From: Leucobacter chromiireducens subsp. solipictus
Lineage (GTDB): Bacteria; Actinomycetota; Actinomycetes; Actinomycetales; Microbacteriaceae
DNA: 64,000 nucleotides
Assembly (NCBI RefSeq): GCF_016758195.1
Contig: NZ_QYAC01000007.1
Coordinates: 1 to 64,000, forward strand
Direction of reading: 5' to 3'
The position numbers were made by a program, and so were the translations under genes. Positions 44,302 through 52,514 of this stretch are shown here, one piece after another. Position 1 is the stretch's first letter. The number at the start of each line of letters is the position of its first letter. The notes below the pieces were generated by a model. The model saw nothing but the letters and a program-made list of their open reading frames with translations. It had not been told where the DNA came from and made no database searches.

Positions 44302-44374
44302 TTGTGCTGTGGTGAGTCTATGCATCCTTGATTTCAAGAGTCAAGCGAATGTTGGCACGCGACACCACACCGTT

Positions 44375-44390
44375 ATTGAAGCGTTTCAAT
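44375..44390. promoter_or_regulatory. LacI operator, rha site 2 (ATTGAAGCGTTTCAAT)
   Basis: ATTGAA-GCGT-TTCAAT, a LacI-type 16-bp palindrome with perfect 6-bp arms, about 60 bp before the lacI start. The ~87-bp spacing between sites 1 and 2 allows looping and dual control. Confidence 0.8.
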
Positions 44391-44448
44391 TCTGGTGGAG
44401 TGTCGCATAGGATCGGTGCATCAGACGTCTGGACGGAAGGAGCACATC

Positions 44449-45468
44449 GTGGCCGCCAGTATTCGCGACGTTGCCCGTGAAGCGGGCGTCTCCGTCGGGA
44501 CGGTCTCCAATGTGCTGAACCGGCCCGAACGGGTCGCCCCCGCAACGGTGGCGCGGGTCACCGCGGCGATCGAGGGACTCGGGTTCGTGCGTAACGACGC
44601 GGCGCGGCAGCTGCGTGCCGGCCGGAGCCGGAGCCTGGGCCTTGTCGTCCTCGACACACGGAACCCCTTTTTCATGGATGTGGCCCACGGGGCGCAGAGC
44701 CGCGCGCTGGAAGACGGGTACACCGTGCTCATGGGCGGGAGCGATGATTCACGCGATCGTGAGGTGAGCCTGCTCGAGATGTTTGAAGAGCACCGGGTCG
44801 CCGGGGTGCTCATTTCTCCGGTCCACACGGACCTCCGGCAGCTGAACACGCTGCGGAGCATGGGGATCCCGGTAGTGCTCGTTGACCGCGGCTCCCGGGA
44901 CCGGTCCTTTCCTTCCGTCTCCGTAGACGACGTCGAGGGCGGGCGTATCGCCGCACGCCACCTCCTCGAGGGCGGGCGCCGGCGCATCGCCTTTGTCGGC
45001 GGGCCGCGCAGCATTGAGCAGGTGGCCGACCGTTTCTCCGGCGCGTCCGAGGTCGTCGCAGGGGCGTCGGGCGCCACGCTCACGGAGTTCCCGACGACGG
45101 CGCTGAGCGTGCTGGAAGGCCGCCGCGTGGGGGAGGAGCTCGCGCAGCTCCCCGCAGCGCACCGGCCCGATGCCGTGTTCGCGGCCAATGATCTGCTCGC
45201 GCTCGGGGTGCTGCAGGCGCTCGTGATGACGGGCTCGCTCCGGGTCCCCGAGGACGTCGCACTCGTCGGCTACGACGACATCGACTTCACCCGCTCCGCC
45301 GTGGTGCCGATTACCTCCGTGCGGCAGCCCGCCACGGAGATCGGGAGCACGGCCGTGGACTTGGTGCTGCGTGAGGCTGACGCGGACCTCGACGCGCTGC
45401 GTGAACAAGTGGTGTTCCAGCCGGAGCTCGTGGTGCGTGCCTCGTCCGCCCCGGTGCGCGAAGGCTGA
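44449..45468 (+). CDS. LacI-family regulator of the rhamnose transport/isomerase operon
   Basis: A 339-aa repressor. HTH: ASIRDVAREAGVSVGTVSNVLNRPERVAPATVARVTAAIE. Sensor: RSLGLVVLDTRNPFFMDVAHGAQS, FAANDLLALGVLQALV, DVALVGYDDIDFTRSAVVP. GTG 44449 has AAGGAG at a suitable distance; the upstream ATG at 44395 is ignored. It is divergent from rhaT. It and the cupin-operon LacI are paralogues, yet their candidate operators differ (TTGAA-GCGT-TTCAA against TTCATTGAA). Confidence 0.9.
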   Translation: MAASIRDVAREAGVSVGTVSNVLNRPERVAPATVARVTAAIEGLGFVRNDAARQLRAGRSRSLGLVVLDTRNPFFMDVAHGAQSRALEDGYTVLMGGSDDSRDREVSLLEMFEEHRVAGVLISPVHTDLRQLNTLRSMGIPVVLVDRGSRDRSFPSVSVDDVEGGRIAARHLLEGGRRRIAFVGGPRSIEQVADRFSGASEVVAGASGATLTEFPTTALSVLEGRRVGEELAQLPAAHRPDAVFAANDLLALGVLQALVMTGSLRVPEDVALVGYDDIDFTRSAVVPITSVRQPATEIGSTAVDLVLREADADLDALREQVVFQPELVVRASSAPVREG

Positions 45469-45469
45469 C

Positions 45470-45556
45470 TCACCAACCCCTCGGAGATTCACGAACGCGC
45501 AGGAGATTTTTCGTCGGAATGGGGACGCGGCGCGTGAATCTCCGCCGCGTTCGTGA
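45470..45556. repeat. REP-like repeat, copy 1
   Basis: TCACCAACccctCGGAGATTCACGAAC begins the unit and is shared almost exactly with 50366-50393. A downstream inverted echo, CGCGTGAATCTCCG, lies at 45531-45544, followed by CCGCGTTCGTGA (to 45556), so the whole can fold. Located between convergent genes. Confidence 0.65.
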
Positions 45557-45620
45557 CAGCGGTGCCGGATCCGGCAGTCTGGGGCGGCAGCTGGACCCGC
45601 CAACCTGCGGCGGCGGAACG

Positions 45621-46367
45621 CTAGGCGCCCGCGCCGCGCGTGTGCGCCCAGACGACCGCCTGGATCCGGTCGCGAACCCCGAGCTTCTGCAGCACGTTCG
45701 ACACGTGCGTCTTGACGGTGGCCTCCCCGAGGAACAGGGCCGCGGCGATCTCCGCGTTGGAACGCCCCTGCGCGATCAGCGTGAGGACTTCGCGCTCCCG
45801 GTCGGTGAGCCCGGCCGCTGCGTAGTGATCCTGCGCGGCGTCGGAACGCCCGGAGCGCCCGGAGTGCCCTGCGAGGTCGGAGCGCCCGGAGCGCCCGGAG
45901 GGCTCGGGGCGCTCGGGTTCGCGCGCGGTGTCGGCGGCCACGCGCTCCAGCACCGCCCGGGTGACGTCGGGCCCGAGCAGCGCGTGGCCCGCGGCCAACG
46001 CCCGCACCGCGTCGATGAGCTGCTCGGCGCGTGAGGTTTTCAACAGGAACCCGCTGACCCCGGCCGCCAGTGCCGCAAACAGGTACTGCTCGTGCCCGAA
46101 CGTCGTGAGGATCAGGATCGCGGGCACCCGCTCGGGGCACCGCGGGCCCGCGGCAAGGATCTGCCGAGACGCCTCGATGCCGTCCATGCCGGGCATTTCG
46201 ACGTCCATGCAGATCACGTCTGGCGCGAGCTCACGTGCCAGGGTGACGGCCTCCGCCCCGGTGGCCGCTTCCCCGACGACCTCGAGGTCGGATTCGGACT
46301 CCAGAATGATGCGGAACCCTGAGCGGACCAGGGCCTGGTCGTCGACGAGCAGGATCCGGATGGTCAT
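45621..46367 (-). CDS. NarL/FixJ-family response regulator (DesR-like)
   Basis: A 248-aa regulator. Receiver: acidic pocket Asp9/Asp10 (LLVDDQ), phosphoacceptor Asp55 in ICMDVEMPGMDG, Lys in FLLKTS. Output: LuxR-type HTH LTDREREVLTLIAQGRSNAEIAAALFLGEATVKTHVSNVLQKLGV. The linker is unusually long and contains an SGRSGRSD repeat caused by a GC-rich DNA repeat (about 45848-45903). ATG 46367 overlaps the kinase stop by 4 nt. The adjacent divergent NatAB-type exporter is a plausible target. Confidence 0.9.
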   Translation of the reverse strand: MTIRILLVDDQALVRSGFRIILESESDLEVVGEAATGAEAVTLARELAPDVICMDVEMPGMDGIEASRQILAAGPRCPERVPAILILTTFGHEQYLFAALAAGVSGFLLKTSRAEQLIDAVRALAAGHALLGPDVTRAVLERVAADTAREPERPEPSGRSGRSDLAGHSGRSGRSDAAQDHYAAAGLTDREREVLTLIAQGRSNAEIAAALFLGEATVKTHVSNVLQKLGVRDRIQAVVWAHTRGAGA

Positions 46368-47701
46368 GGGGTCTCCGTTTCTGCGGCGGGGAGCGGCGCT
46401 CGCGCATCGGCGGCTGCGGCGCCCAGGGGAACGTGCGCCCGGACGAGGAAGCCGCCCCGCTCGCGGGGCCCGGCCCACACGGTCCCGCCGACGGCGCCGA
46501 GCCGCTCACGCATGCCGCGGATCCCGAGCCCGGAGCCCCGCGATCCGCCGGAGGATCCGCTGCGTGAGATCCCGGTGGCCCCCACGCGCATGGCCACGCC
46601 GTCGTCGCTCACCTCGACCTCGACGGCGTCCGCGAGGAACCGGAGCCGAACGGTTGCGGCCGCCCCGCGCCCCGCGTGCTTCCTGACGTTGGTCAGGGCC
46701 TCCTGCGCGACCCGGTACAGGGCGACGTCGACGAGCAGCGGCACCGGGCGCGCGTCGCCGGTGACAATCAGCGTGACGGGCACCCCGGCGTCCTGCGACT
46801 CGGCGAGCAGCCCCGACAGCTGCGCGATCCCGACCGTGCTGGATCCGGCGTCCGCGTCGGGCATGCGGAGGGTGTGCACGAGCCGCTGCAGCTCCGCGAC
46901 GGCGGAGCGGGCGCTCTCCTCCACGATCTCGAGCGACGCCACCGCGCGGTCCGGATCCTGCGTGAGGCTGCGTCGGGCCGCCCCGGCTTGAATCCCCATC
47001 ACCGAGACGTGGTGGGCCACGACGTCGTGCAGTTCGCGGGCGATGGCGATCCGATCGAGCGCGACGGCCTGCTCCGCGCTGGTGCGCCGCTCGCGTTCCA
47101 ACTCGTGCCCCTGCGCCTCGAGCGCGGCCTGGGTGCGGGCCGCCCGCCACGACCGCAGGCCGAACCAGGTCGCGGCCCCGAAGTACAGGAGATTGGTGAT
47201 GATCTGGATCACGGCGAACGTGGCGTACTCGGAGAACAGCCCGGAGCGGGGCATCCCGAGGAAGTCGCTGTCGTCCGAGGCTGAGATGATGAGGGATACG
47301 ATCAGCCAGATCAGGAGGGCGGCGGTCGTGCCGAGGACCGTCCACACGGCCGCGACACGGTTCGGCTCCCAGGCACCCACCGTGTAGATCGCGAGGAACA
47401 GGGCGACGTTGGTGATCAAGAGCTCGGGCACCGCGAACTGGCCGCACACGAAAAACCCGATCGACACGAGGATCGCGACGGGAATCGGGGCAACGCGGCG
47501 GAACACGAGCGGCAGGGTGCACGCGGCGAGTCCGAGCACGGACACCCAGAGTGGTGCCGGATCGGGGATCACGCCGGTGCGCGTGTAGAGCAGCGCCGTC
47601 ACCACGCTCCCGAATGCCAGGGCCACCGCGATCCCGGCGTCCGTCCGCAGTTCCGCGCGCCCGGCCCGCGGGCGGGACCACTCGGCCGGATGCGCTGTCA
47701 T
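46364..47701 (-). CDS. Sensor histidine kinase (DesK/NarX-type HisKA_3)
   Basis: A 445-aa membrane kinase. About five to six N-terminal helices (residues 20-180), then the HisKA_3 dimerisation helix IAIARELHDVVAHHVSVMGIQAG with phosphorylatable His225, and a HATPase with ALTNVRKHAGRGAAATVRL and GLGIRGMRERLGAVGG. No extracytoplasmic sensor domain, so it may sense membrane or cell-envelope state. ATG 47701 is preceded by TACGCT with a 7-nt gap and no RBS. Coupled to the response regulator. Confidence 0.9.
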   Translation of the reverse strand: MTAHPAEWSRPRAGRAELRTDAGIAVALAFGSVVTALLYTRTGVIPDPAPLWVSVLGLAACTLPLVFRRVAPIPVAILVSIGFFVCGQFAVPELLITNVALFLAIYTVGAWEPNRVAAVWTVLGTTAALLIWLIVSLIISASDDSDFLGMPRSGLFSEYATFAVIQIITNLLYFGAATWFGLRSWRAARTQAALEAQGHELERERRTSAEQAVALDRIAIARELHDVVAHHVSVMGIQAGAARRSLTQDPDRAVASLEIVEESARSAVAELQRLVHTLRMPDADAGSSTVGIAQLSGLLAESQDAGVPVTLIVTGDARPVPLLVDVALYRVAQEALTNVRKHAGRGAAATVRLRFLADAVEVEVSDDGVAMRVGATGISRSGSSGGSRGSGLGIRGMRERLGAVGGTVWAGPRERGGFLVRAHVPLGAAAADARAPLPAAETETP

Positions 47702-47708
47702 GGCTTCC

Positions 47709-47714
47709 AGCGTA
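47709..47714 (-). promoter_or_regulatory. Leaderless -10 element (TACGCT) for the histidine kinase
   Basis: TACGCT on the minus strand, 7 nt from ATG 47701. Confidence 0.45.
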
Positions 47715-47746
47715 AACGGTCACCCTCCCGCGCACCTCCGTCGCGT

Positions 47747-47764
47747 GGCGGAGCGCTTTCCGCC
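47747..47764. promoter_or_regulatory. Inverted repeat between kinase and ABC exporter genes
   Basis: GGCGGA-gcgctt-TCCGCC, a perfect 6-bp dyad in the 123-bp divergent intergenic region. Candidate binding site for the adjacent response regulator; GC-rich context makes chance possible. Confidence 0.35.
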
Positions 47765-47824
47765 GTGCGGGGGAGGTGAACGGTCGCGGCACCGCCGTAG
47801 CGTGGGAGCAACGAAAGGATCGCG

Positions 47825-48724
47825 ATGATTGAGATTGCAGGCGTCACCCGCAGCTACGGCGCGCGCCGGGTGCTTGACGACGTGAACTTCACCGTGGAGA
47901 GCGGCCGGATGACCGGCTTTGTCGGCGGCAACGGCGCGGGCAAGACCACGACCATGCGCATCATCTTGGGCGTGCTCGCCGCTGACTCGGGGTCGGTGCG
48001 CCTGAACGGGGCGCCGATCACCGCCGCGGACCGGGCGCGATTCGGCTACATGCCCGAGGAGCGGGGACTGTACCCGAAGATGCCCGTGATCGACCAGCTC
48101 GTGTACCTCGCGCGGCTCCACGGGATGGAGGCGGGAGCGGCCCGTTCCTCGGCGACGGCGCTGCTGGAGCGACTGGGGCTGGCGGAGCGCGCAAAGGACA
48201 CGCTCGAGAGCCTCTCCCTCGGCAACCAACAGCGCGCCCAAATCGCCGCCGCCCTGGTGCACGACCCGATCGCCCTGGTCCTCGATGAACCGTTCTCGGG
48301 GTTGGACCCGATGGCGGTCGAGGTGGTGCTGGGGGTGCTGCGCGACTACGCGGACCGTGGCGCGCCCGTCCTGTTCTCCTCCCACCAGCTCGACATCGTG
48401 GAGCGGCTCTGCGACGACGTGGTGGTGATCGGCGATGGCCGGATCCGGGCGCAGGGCTCCCGTGAGGCGCTGCGTGCCGCACACGCGGGCAGCACCTTCG
48501 AGCTCGAACTTGTGGGGCCGAGCGCCGACGCGGGCTGGGTGCGCGAGTTGCCGAGCATCGCCGTGACTCACCTCGACGGGGGCTTCGCCCGCTTCGACGC
48601 AGATTCCACTGAGGCGGCGCAGGCCGTGCTCGCCCGCGCGGTCGCGGAGCCCGGCACCACGGTGCGCAGCTTCAGCCCCGTCACCCCATCCCTCGCCGAG
48701 ATTTTCACGGAGGTCGTCCGATGA
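47825..48724 (+). CDS. ABC exporter ATPase (NatA-like)
   Basis: A 299-aa ATP-binding protein. Walker A GGNGAGKTT, FGYMPEERGLYPKM, signature LSLGNQQRAQIAAAL, Walker B IALVLDEPFSGLD, and H-loop VLFSSHQ. The MPEERGLYP segment is typical of NatA-type ATPases linked to ABC-2 permeases. A C-terminal regulatory region of ~70 residues follows. AAAGG precedes the ATG. The stop overlaps the permease start by 4 nt. Likely controlled by the divergent two-component system. Confidence 0.9.
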   Translation: MIEIAGVTRSYGARRVLDDVNFTVESGRMTGFVGGNGAGKTTTMRIILGVLAADSGSVRLNGAPITAADRARFGYMPEERGLYPKMPVIDQLVYLARLHGMEAGAARSSATALLERLGLAERAKDTLESLSLGNQQRAQIAAALVHDPIALVLDEPFSGLDPMAVEVVLGVLRDYADRGAPVLFSSHQLDIVERLCDDVVVIGDGRIRAQGSREALRAAHAGSTFELELVGPSADAGWVRELPSIAVTHLDGGFARFDADSTEAAQAVLARAVAEPGTTVRSFSPVTPSLAEIFTEVVR

Positions 48725-49845
48725 GCGCCACCAGCAGCCCCGCATCCGCGGGAACGTATCAGCGACCGAGCGCCGCACAGGGCACCTGGATCGTTGCCGA
48801 GCGTGAGATCACCACGCGCCTGCGGTCCAAGTCGTTCCTCGTGTCGACCGGGGTGCTCCTCCTGTTTGTGCTCGCCGGCGTCCTCTTCAGCGGGTTCATG
48901 GCACACAGCGGCGGTTTTGGCGGGCCCACCCGGGTCGCGGTCATGGGGAACGCTGCGACGGATCTCGCCGCGGCCGGCTTCGAGGTCGAATCGGTGCCGG
49001 ATCGCGCGTCTGCCGAGCAGCTCGTTCGTGGCGGCGACGTTGACGCGGCCGTGGTGCCCGGCGGTGACACCCCGGTCGAACTGACGGTGCTCGCGAATGA
49101 CAGCGCCCCCGGGGACGTGCTGCAGGCGCTCTCCGCCGCACCCACCGTGGAACTGCTCGACCCGGTCACGAGCAATCCCGGGCTTGCCTACCTCATCGCC
49201 ATCGCCTTCGGGGTGGTGTTCATGATGAGCGCCATCACCTTCGGCACCACGATCGCGCAGAGCGTGGTCGAGGAGAAGCAGACCCGCATCGTCGAGATCC
49301 TGCTCGCCACGATCTCGGCCCGCACCCTGCTCGCGGGCAAGATCCTCGGCAACAGCATCCTCGCGCTCGCCCAGGTCGTCGCGATTGTGGCGCTCGCCTG
49401 CGTCGGGATTCTCGCGACCGGCCAGGACCTGTTGCTTGGCGAGCTCGGGACCGCGCTGATCTGGTTCGGGATCCTCTTCGCCTTCGGCTTCGTGCTGCTG
49501 GCCACCCTGTATGCGGCGCTCGCCGCGCTGGTGTCCCGGCAGGAGGACGTGGCCTCCGCGGTCAGCCCGGTGATGTGGCTCGTGATGATCCCCTACGTGG
49601 CGATCATCTTCTTCTTCGATAACCCGGGGGCGCTCGCCGTGATGAGCTACATCCCGTTCTCCGCCCCGATCGGGATGCCGATGCGGCTGTACCTCGGCAC
49701 CGCCGAGTGGTGGGAGCCGTTCCTCGCGCTCGCGATCCTGCTCGTCACGATCGCGGTGGCCGTGTGGGTGGGATCCCGGATCTACACGCACTCGATCCTG
49801 CGCACCGGCACGCGTGTGAAGCTCGGCGAGGCCTTGAAGGGCTGA
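48721..49845 (+). CDS. ABC exporter permease (NatB-like, ABC-2 family)
   Basis: A 374-aa membrane protein. One N-terminal helix (FLVSTGVLLLFVLAGVLFSGF) is followed by a ~110-residue external domain and about five C-terminal helices. VVEEKQTRIVEILLATISARTLLAGKILGNSIL is the cytoplasmic signature of the NatB/ABC-2 family. Substrate may be Na+, an antibiotic or a lipid; the sequence does not decide. Confidence 0.9.
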   Translation: MSATSSPASAGTYQRPSAAQGTWIVAEREITTRLRSKSFLVSTGVLLLFVLAGVLFSGFMAHSGGFGGPTRVAVMGNAATDLAAAGFEVESVPDRASAEQLVRGGDVDAAVVPGGDTPVELTVLANDSAPGDVLQALSAAPTVELLDPVTSNPGLAYLIAIAFGVVFMMSAITFGTTIAQSVVEEKQTRIVEILLATISARTLLAGKILGNSILALAQVVAIVALACVGILATGQDLLLGELGTALIWFGILFAFGFVLLATLYAALAALVSRQEDVASAVSPVMWLVMIPYVAIIFFFDNPGALAVMSYIPFSAPIGMPMRLYLGTAEWWEPFLALAILLVTIAVAVWVGSRIYTHSILRTGTRVKLGEALKG

Positions 49846-49877
49846 GCGCCGGGGTCCCGCAGCTCGGGCGCTGCGCC

Positions 49878-49883
49878 TACGCT
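49878..49883 (+). promoter_or_regulatory. Leaderless -10 element (TACGCT) for cdd
   Basis: TACGCT ends 6 nt before ATG 49890, with no RBS between. Confidence 0.5.
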
Positions 49884-49889
49884 GGAGCC

Positions 49890-50318
49890 ATGACCGACGC
49901 GAACCCGACCGACGCGATTGCGCCCGGTGAGATGCCGATCGACTGGGCTGCCCTGCGCGCCGCCGCGCTCGCCGCAACCGAGCACTCCTACGCCCCCTAC
50001 TCCGGCCTGGCGGTCGGCTGCGCCGCGCTCGTCACAGATGGCCGGATCGTCACCGGCTGCAACGTGGAGAACGCGAGCTACGGCCTCACGCTCTGCGCCG
50101 AGTGCACGATGCTCGGCGCGCTCCACCTGGGCGGAGGCGGTCAGCTGCGCGCATTCGTGTGCGTGGACGGCGCGAACGCCCTGCTCACGCCGTGCGGGCG
50201 TTGCCGGCAACTGCTGCACGAGGCCGCCGCCCCGGGCATGCTGTTGGCTACCGCGCGCGGCGAGCGCACCATCGACGAGCTGCTCCCCGACGCCTTCGGG
50301 CCCGCCGCGCTCCCGTAA
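49890..50318 (+). CDS. cdd: Cytidine deaminase
   Basis: A 142-aa tetrameric-type pyrimidine salvage enzyme converting (deoxy)cytidine to (deoxy)uridine. The zinc site is Cys69-Ala-Glu71 in GLTLCAECTM (Glu71 catalytic) and Cys102/Cys105 in TPCGRCRQ. HSYAPYSGLAVGCAAL and GCNVENASYG form the substrate pocket. ATG 49890 is supported by the leaderless -10; the longer ORF overlaps the permease gene. Confidence 0.93.
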   Translation: MTDANPTDAIAPGEMPIDWAALRAAALAATEHSYAPYSGLAVGCAALVTDGRIVTGCNVENASYGLTLCAECTMLGALHLGGGGQLRAFVCVDGANALLTPCGRCRQLLHEAAAPGMLLATARGERTIDELLPDAFGPAALP

Positions 50319-50365
50319 GACGGTGGGCGGGCGCCTCGACCCCGCGCTCCGCGTCGTCCGCGCTC

Positions 50366-50445
50366 TCACCAACGCACCGGAGATTCACGAACACCTCGGA
50401 GAGAACGCCCCCGACGGGGGCCGGGGGTCGAGGATCTCCGGTGCG
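50366..50445. repeat. REP-like repeat, copy 2
   Basis: TCACCAACgcacCGGAGATTCACGAAC matches the element at 45470. Its own 12-bp perfect inverted repeat is CGCACCGGAGAT (50373-50384) with ATCTCCGGTGCG (50434-50445), enclosing CCCCCGACGGGGG. Lies between convergent cdd and the dioxygenase gene and could double as a terminator. Confidence 0.65.
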
Positions 50446-50478
50446 TCGATGCGTGGAGCGCGCTCGGGGCCGGGGCAC

Positions 50479-51474
50479 CTAGTGAAGGCCGAGATATGTC
50501 TCGAGCGTTTCGGGAGAGGCCTGCAGCAGGGGATCGTTCACGGGTTCGCCCGGGAACTCACTCGCCTCGAAGAACCAGCGGTTCGACGCCGGCATTCCCC
50601 ACAGCTGTGCGCGGCGCGGATTGCTGATGTCCCAGCGGATCGGGGGTGCTTCGAGATCGATGAACTGGTAGTGCGTGTTGAAGAGTTCGACCCGGTGCTG
50701 ATCGGGATCCCGGAGGTAGAGGAACAAGGCGTTGCTGATGCCGTGTCGACCGGGGCCACGGTCGATCTCATCACCGAAGCCCAGCGCTCCGGCAACGTCG
50801 GCGGCATGCAGGAGCGATGCCCCGTCGGGAACGGCAAAGGCGAAGTGGTGCAGACGCGGGCCCCGACCATTCGTAAACACGAGGTCGTGCGTGTTCCCCT
50901 TCACCTCCATCCAGGACCCCCAGAGCTCGTCGGTATGGTCTTTCGCGGTGTACTCCGAGAGTCGCATGCCAAGCCCCGTCCAGAAGTCTGTCGCGGTCTG
51001 CACGTCATAGGTGACGACTTGGTAGTGGTCGAGTCGCTGCGGGGCGCCGGCGACGAATTCGTTGTAGTTCTGCATCTTGCGGTCGACCACGTCCATAGAA
51101 GAGGTGAACTCCATGAGCGTGCCCACCGGATCGCGGAACTGCAGCGTGGGGCCCTGATGGTCCCGTTCGACCCGCTGGTGCTCGATCCCGGCGGCAGCGA
51201 AGAACTTCTCCGCGGCGAAGATGTCGGCGTCAGTGCGCACGCGCAGGCCGACTCTGTGGGCCTGCGCCGTGTCCGCACGCTCAAGCACGAGGCTGTGATG
51301 CGCGGCTTCCTCGAGGCCGCGGAGGTATACCGTGTCGTCGGTTTCGGCGGTCACGACGAGCCCGACCACGTCGCGGTAGAAGTCTCGGCTGCGCTCCAGG
51401 TCGGTGACGCCCAGCGAGACGTGACTGGCCCGCGTGATCTGAAATGCAGGATTCATGTTGGTGACGGGGAGCAT
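50479..51474 (-). CDS. Type I extradiol ring-cleavage dioxygenase (HpaD / homoprotocatechuate 2,3-dioxygenase-like)
   Basis: A 331-aa VOC-fold dioxygenase opening a catechol ring next to the hydroxyls. Metal ligands are His150 (RLDHYQ), His210 (RLHHFAF) and Glu263 (HRVELFN); His196 (NTHD) and Tyr253 (LYLRDPD) match the second-shell His200 and Tyr257 of Brevibacterium homoprotocatechuate 2,3-dioxygenase. N-terminal SHVSLGVTDLERSRDFYRDVVGL and RGPGRHGISNA also match that enzyme. AGAGAGG precedes ATG 51474. Divergent from LysR, with a T-N11-A-type dyad between them. The natural substrate may differ from homoprotocatechuate. Confidence 0.86.
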   Translation of the reverse strand: MLPVTNMNPAFQITRASHVSLGVTDLERSRDFYRDVVGLVVTAETDDTVYLRGLEEAAHHSLVLERADTAQAHRVGLRVRTDADIFAAEKFFAAAGIEHQRVERDHQGPTLQFRDPVGTLMEFTSSMDVVDRKMQNYNEFVAGAPQRLDHYQVVTYDVQTATDFWTGLGMRLSEYTAKDHTDELWGSWMEVKGNTHDLVFTNGRGPRLHHFAFAVPDGASLLHAADVAGALGFGDEIDRGPGRHGISNALFLYLRDPDQHRVELFNTHYQFIDLEAPPIRWDISNPRRAQLWGMPASNRWFFEASEFPGEPVNDPLLQASPETLETYLGLH

Positions 51475-51566
51475 GGTGGCCTCTCTGGCAGAAACGGTGG
51501 CTTGTGGATCCCTCCACAGTCTTGAGGCGAACGCGAGTGACGGGAAGTCTTGAATCGCCTAGAGTT

Positions 51567-51587
51567 GCCATAGCTCTGAACTATGGC
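51567..51587. promoter_or_regulatory. LysR-type operator between dioxygenase and lysR
   Basis: Perfect 7-bp arms GCCATAG / CTATGGC with a 7-bp centre (contains ATAG-N7-CTAT, the T-N11-A pattern), midway between divergent starts. Confidence 0.72.
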
Positions 51588-51605
51588 GCTCGATTGGATA
51601 TTGAC

Positions 51606-52514
51606 ATGATGGATCTTCGCGCCCTGCGGTACTTCGTAGCTGTCGTCGAAGCGGGATCGCTCACGGCCGCGGCACAGGGCCTCCGGCTGTCGCAGCCATC
51701 GCTCAGCGTGGCGATCTCACGATTGGAGACCGAGGTCGGTGTGCAACTGCTGACACGCTCACCTCGGGGAGTCGAACCCACGAGCGCGGGCCGATTCTTG
51801 CTCGATGCGTCATCGCGGGTGCTGGGGGAGGTCGACGAGATCGGGACTACGCTGCGCCGGTTTGGCGCGGGACTCGTGGGCACCATTTCGATCGCTGCGG
51901 TCCCCGTGCTGATGTGGTCTCGAATCCCGCGATTGTTGCGGGAGTTTTCGCGGGTGGTGCCGGACGTTGAGGTTCGGCCCGTGGATCCGCCGCCCTGGAA
52001 AGCGCTCGAGTTGCTTCAGCAGCGGCGCGTCGACGTGGCGGCGATCCTTGTATCGGACCCCGAGCGCTTCGCGCAGCGGCACGAGGAGGCGTTCGACATC
52101 GCCGATTGGGGTGAGGTGCCGCTGGTCGCGGCACTTCCGCCCGAGCAGGCACCGGCCTCCGCCGACATGGAGCTGCGCGAGTTTGAGCGTGCCACGCTGG
52201 TGCTGCCGCATCGAACGGCGGCGGTGCCGAGCCTGCCGGAGGCGGTCGAAGAGGCGCTCCGTCGCCAGGCGATCACGCCGCGCGCCATCAGGAGCGTCGA
52301 GACGATTCAGAGCGGAATGCCGCTGATTGAAGCGGGCTTGGCATGGGGGATCTTGCCGGACCCGGATGGGGAGAGCCTGGCGCGCTTCGGGGTCGCCGTG
52401 CGGCAACTCGTGCCGTCAGCGCCGCCGCTCCGGGCGCTTGTGCTGAGCCGAAAGGGTGGGGTTCAGCGGCCGGAAGTTGCCCGGTTGCTCGCGTTTATTT
52501 CCGAGAATCGATAG
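51606..52514 (+). CDS. LysR-family transcriptional regulator
   Basis: A 302-aa activator/repressor. HTH: MDLRALRYFVAVVEAGSLTAAAQGLRLSQPSLSVAISRLETEVGVQLLTR. The LysR substrate domain begins VGTISIAAVPVLMWSRIPRLLREF. ATG 51606 or the adjacent ATG 51609 is the start; the longer ORF from 51504 crosses the operator. Likely regulates the divergent extradiol dioxygenase. Confidence 0.9.
   Translation: MMDLRALRYFVAVVEAGSLTAAAQGLRLSQPSLSVAISRLETEVGVQLLTRSPRGVEPTSAGRFLLDASSRVLGEVDEIGTTLRRFGAGLVGTISIAAVPVLMWSRIPRLLREFSRVVPDVEVRPVDPPPWKALELLQQRRVDVAAILVSDPERFAQRHEEAFDIADWGEVPLVAALPPEQAPASADMELREFERATLVLPHRTAAVPSLPEAVEEALRRQAITPRAIRSVETIQSGMPLIEAGLAWGILPDPDGESLARFGVAVRQLVPSAPPLRALVLSRKGGVQRPEVARLLAFISENR

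Noticed and set aside
50479-51474. Naming the dioxygenase hpaD
   Set aside because: Ligand positions match, but no other homoprotocatechuate-pathway genes (HpaE, HpaF, HpaG) are present, so the substrate is left open.
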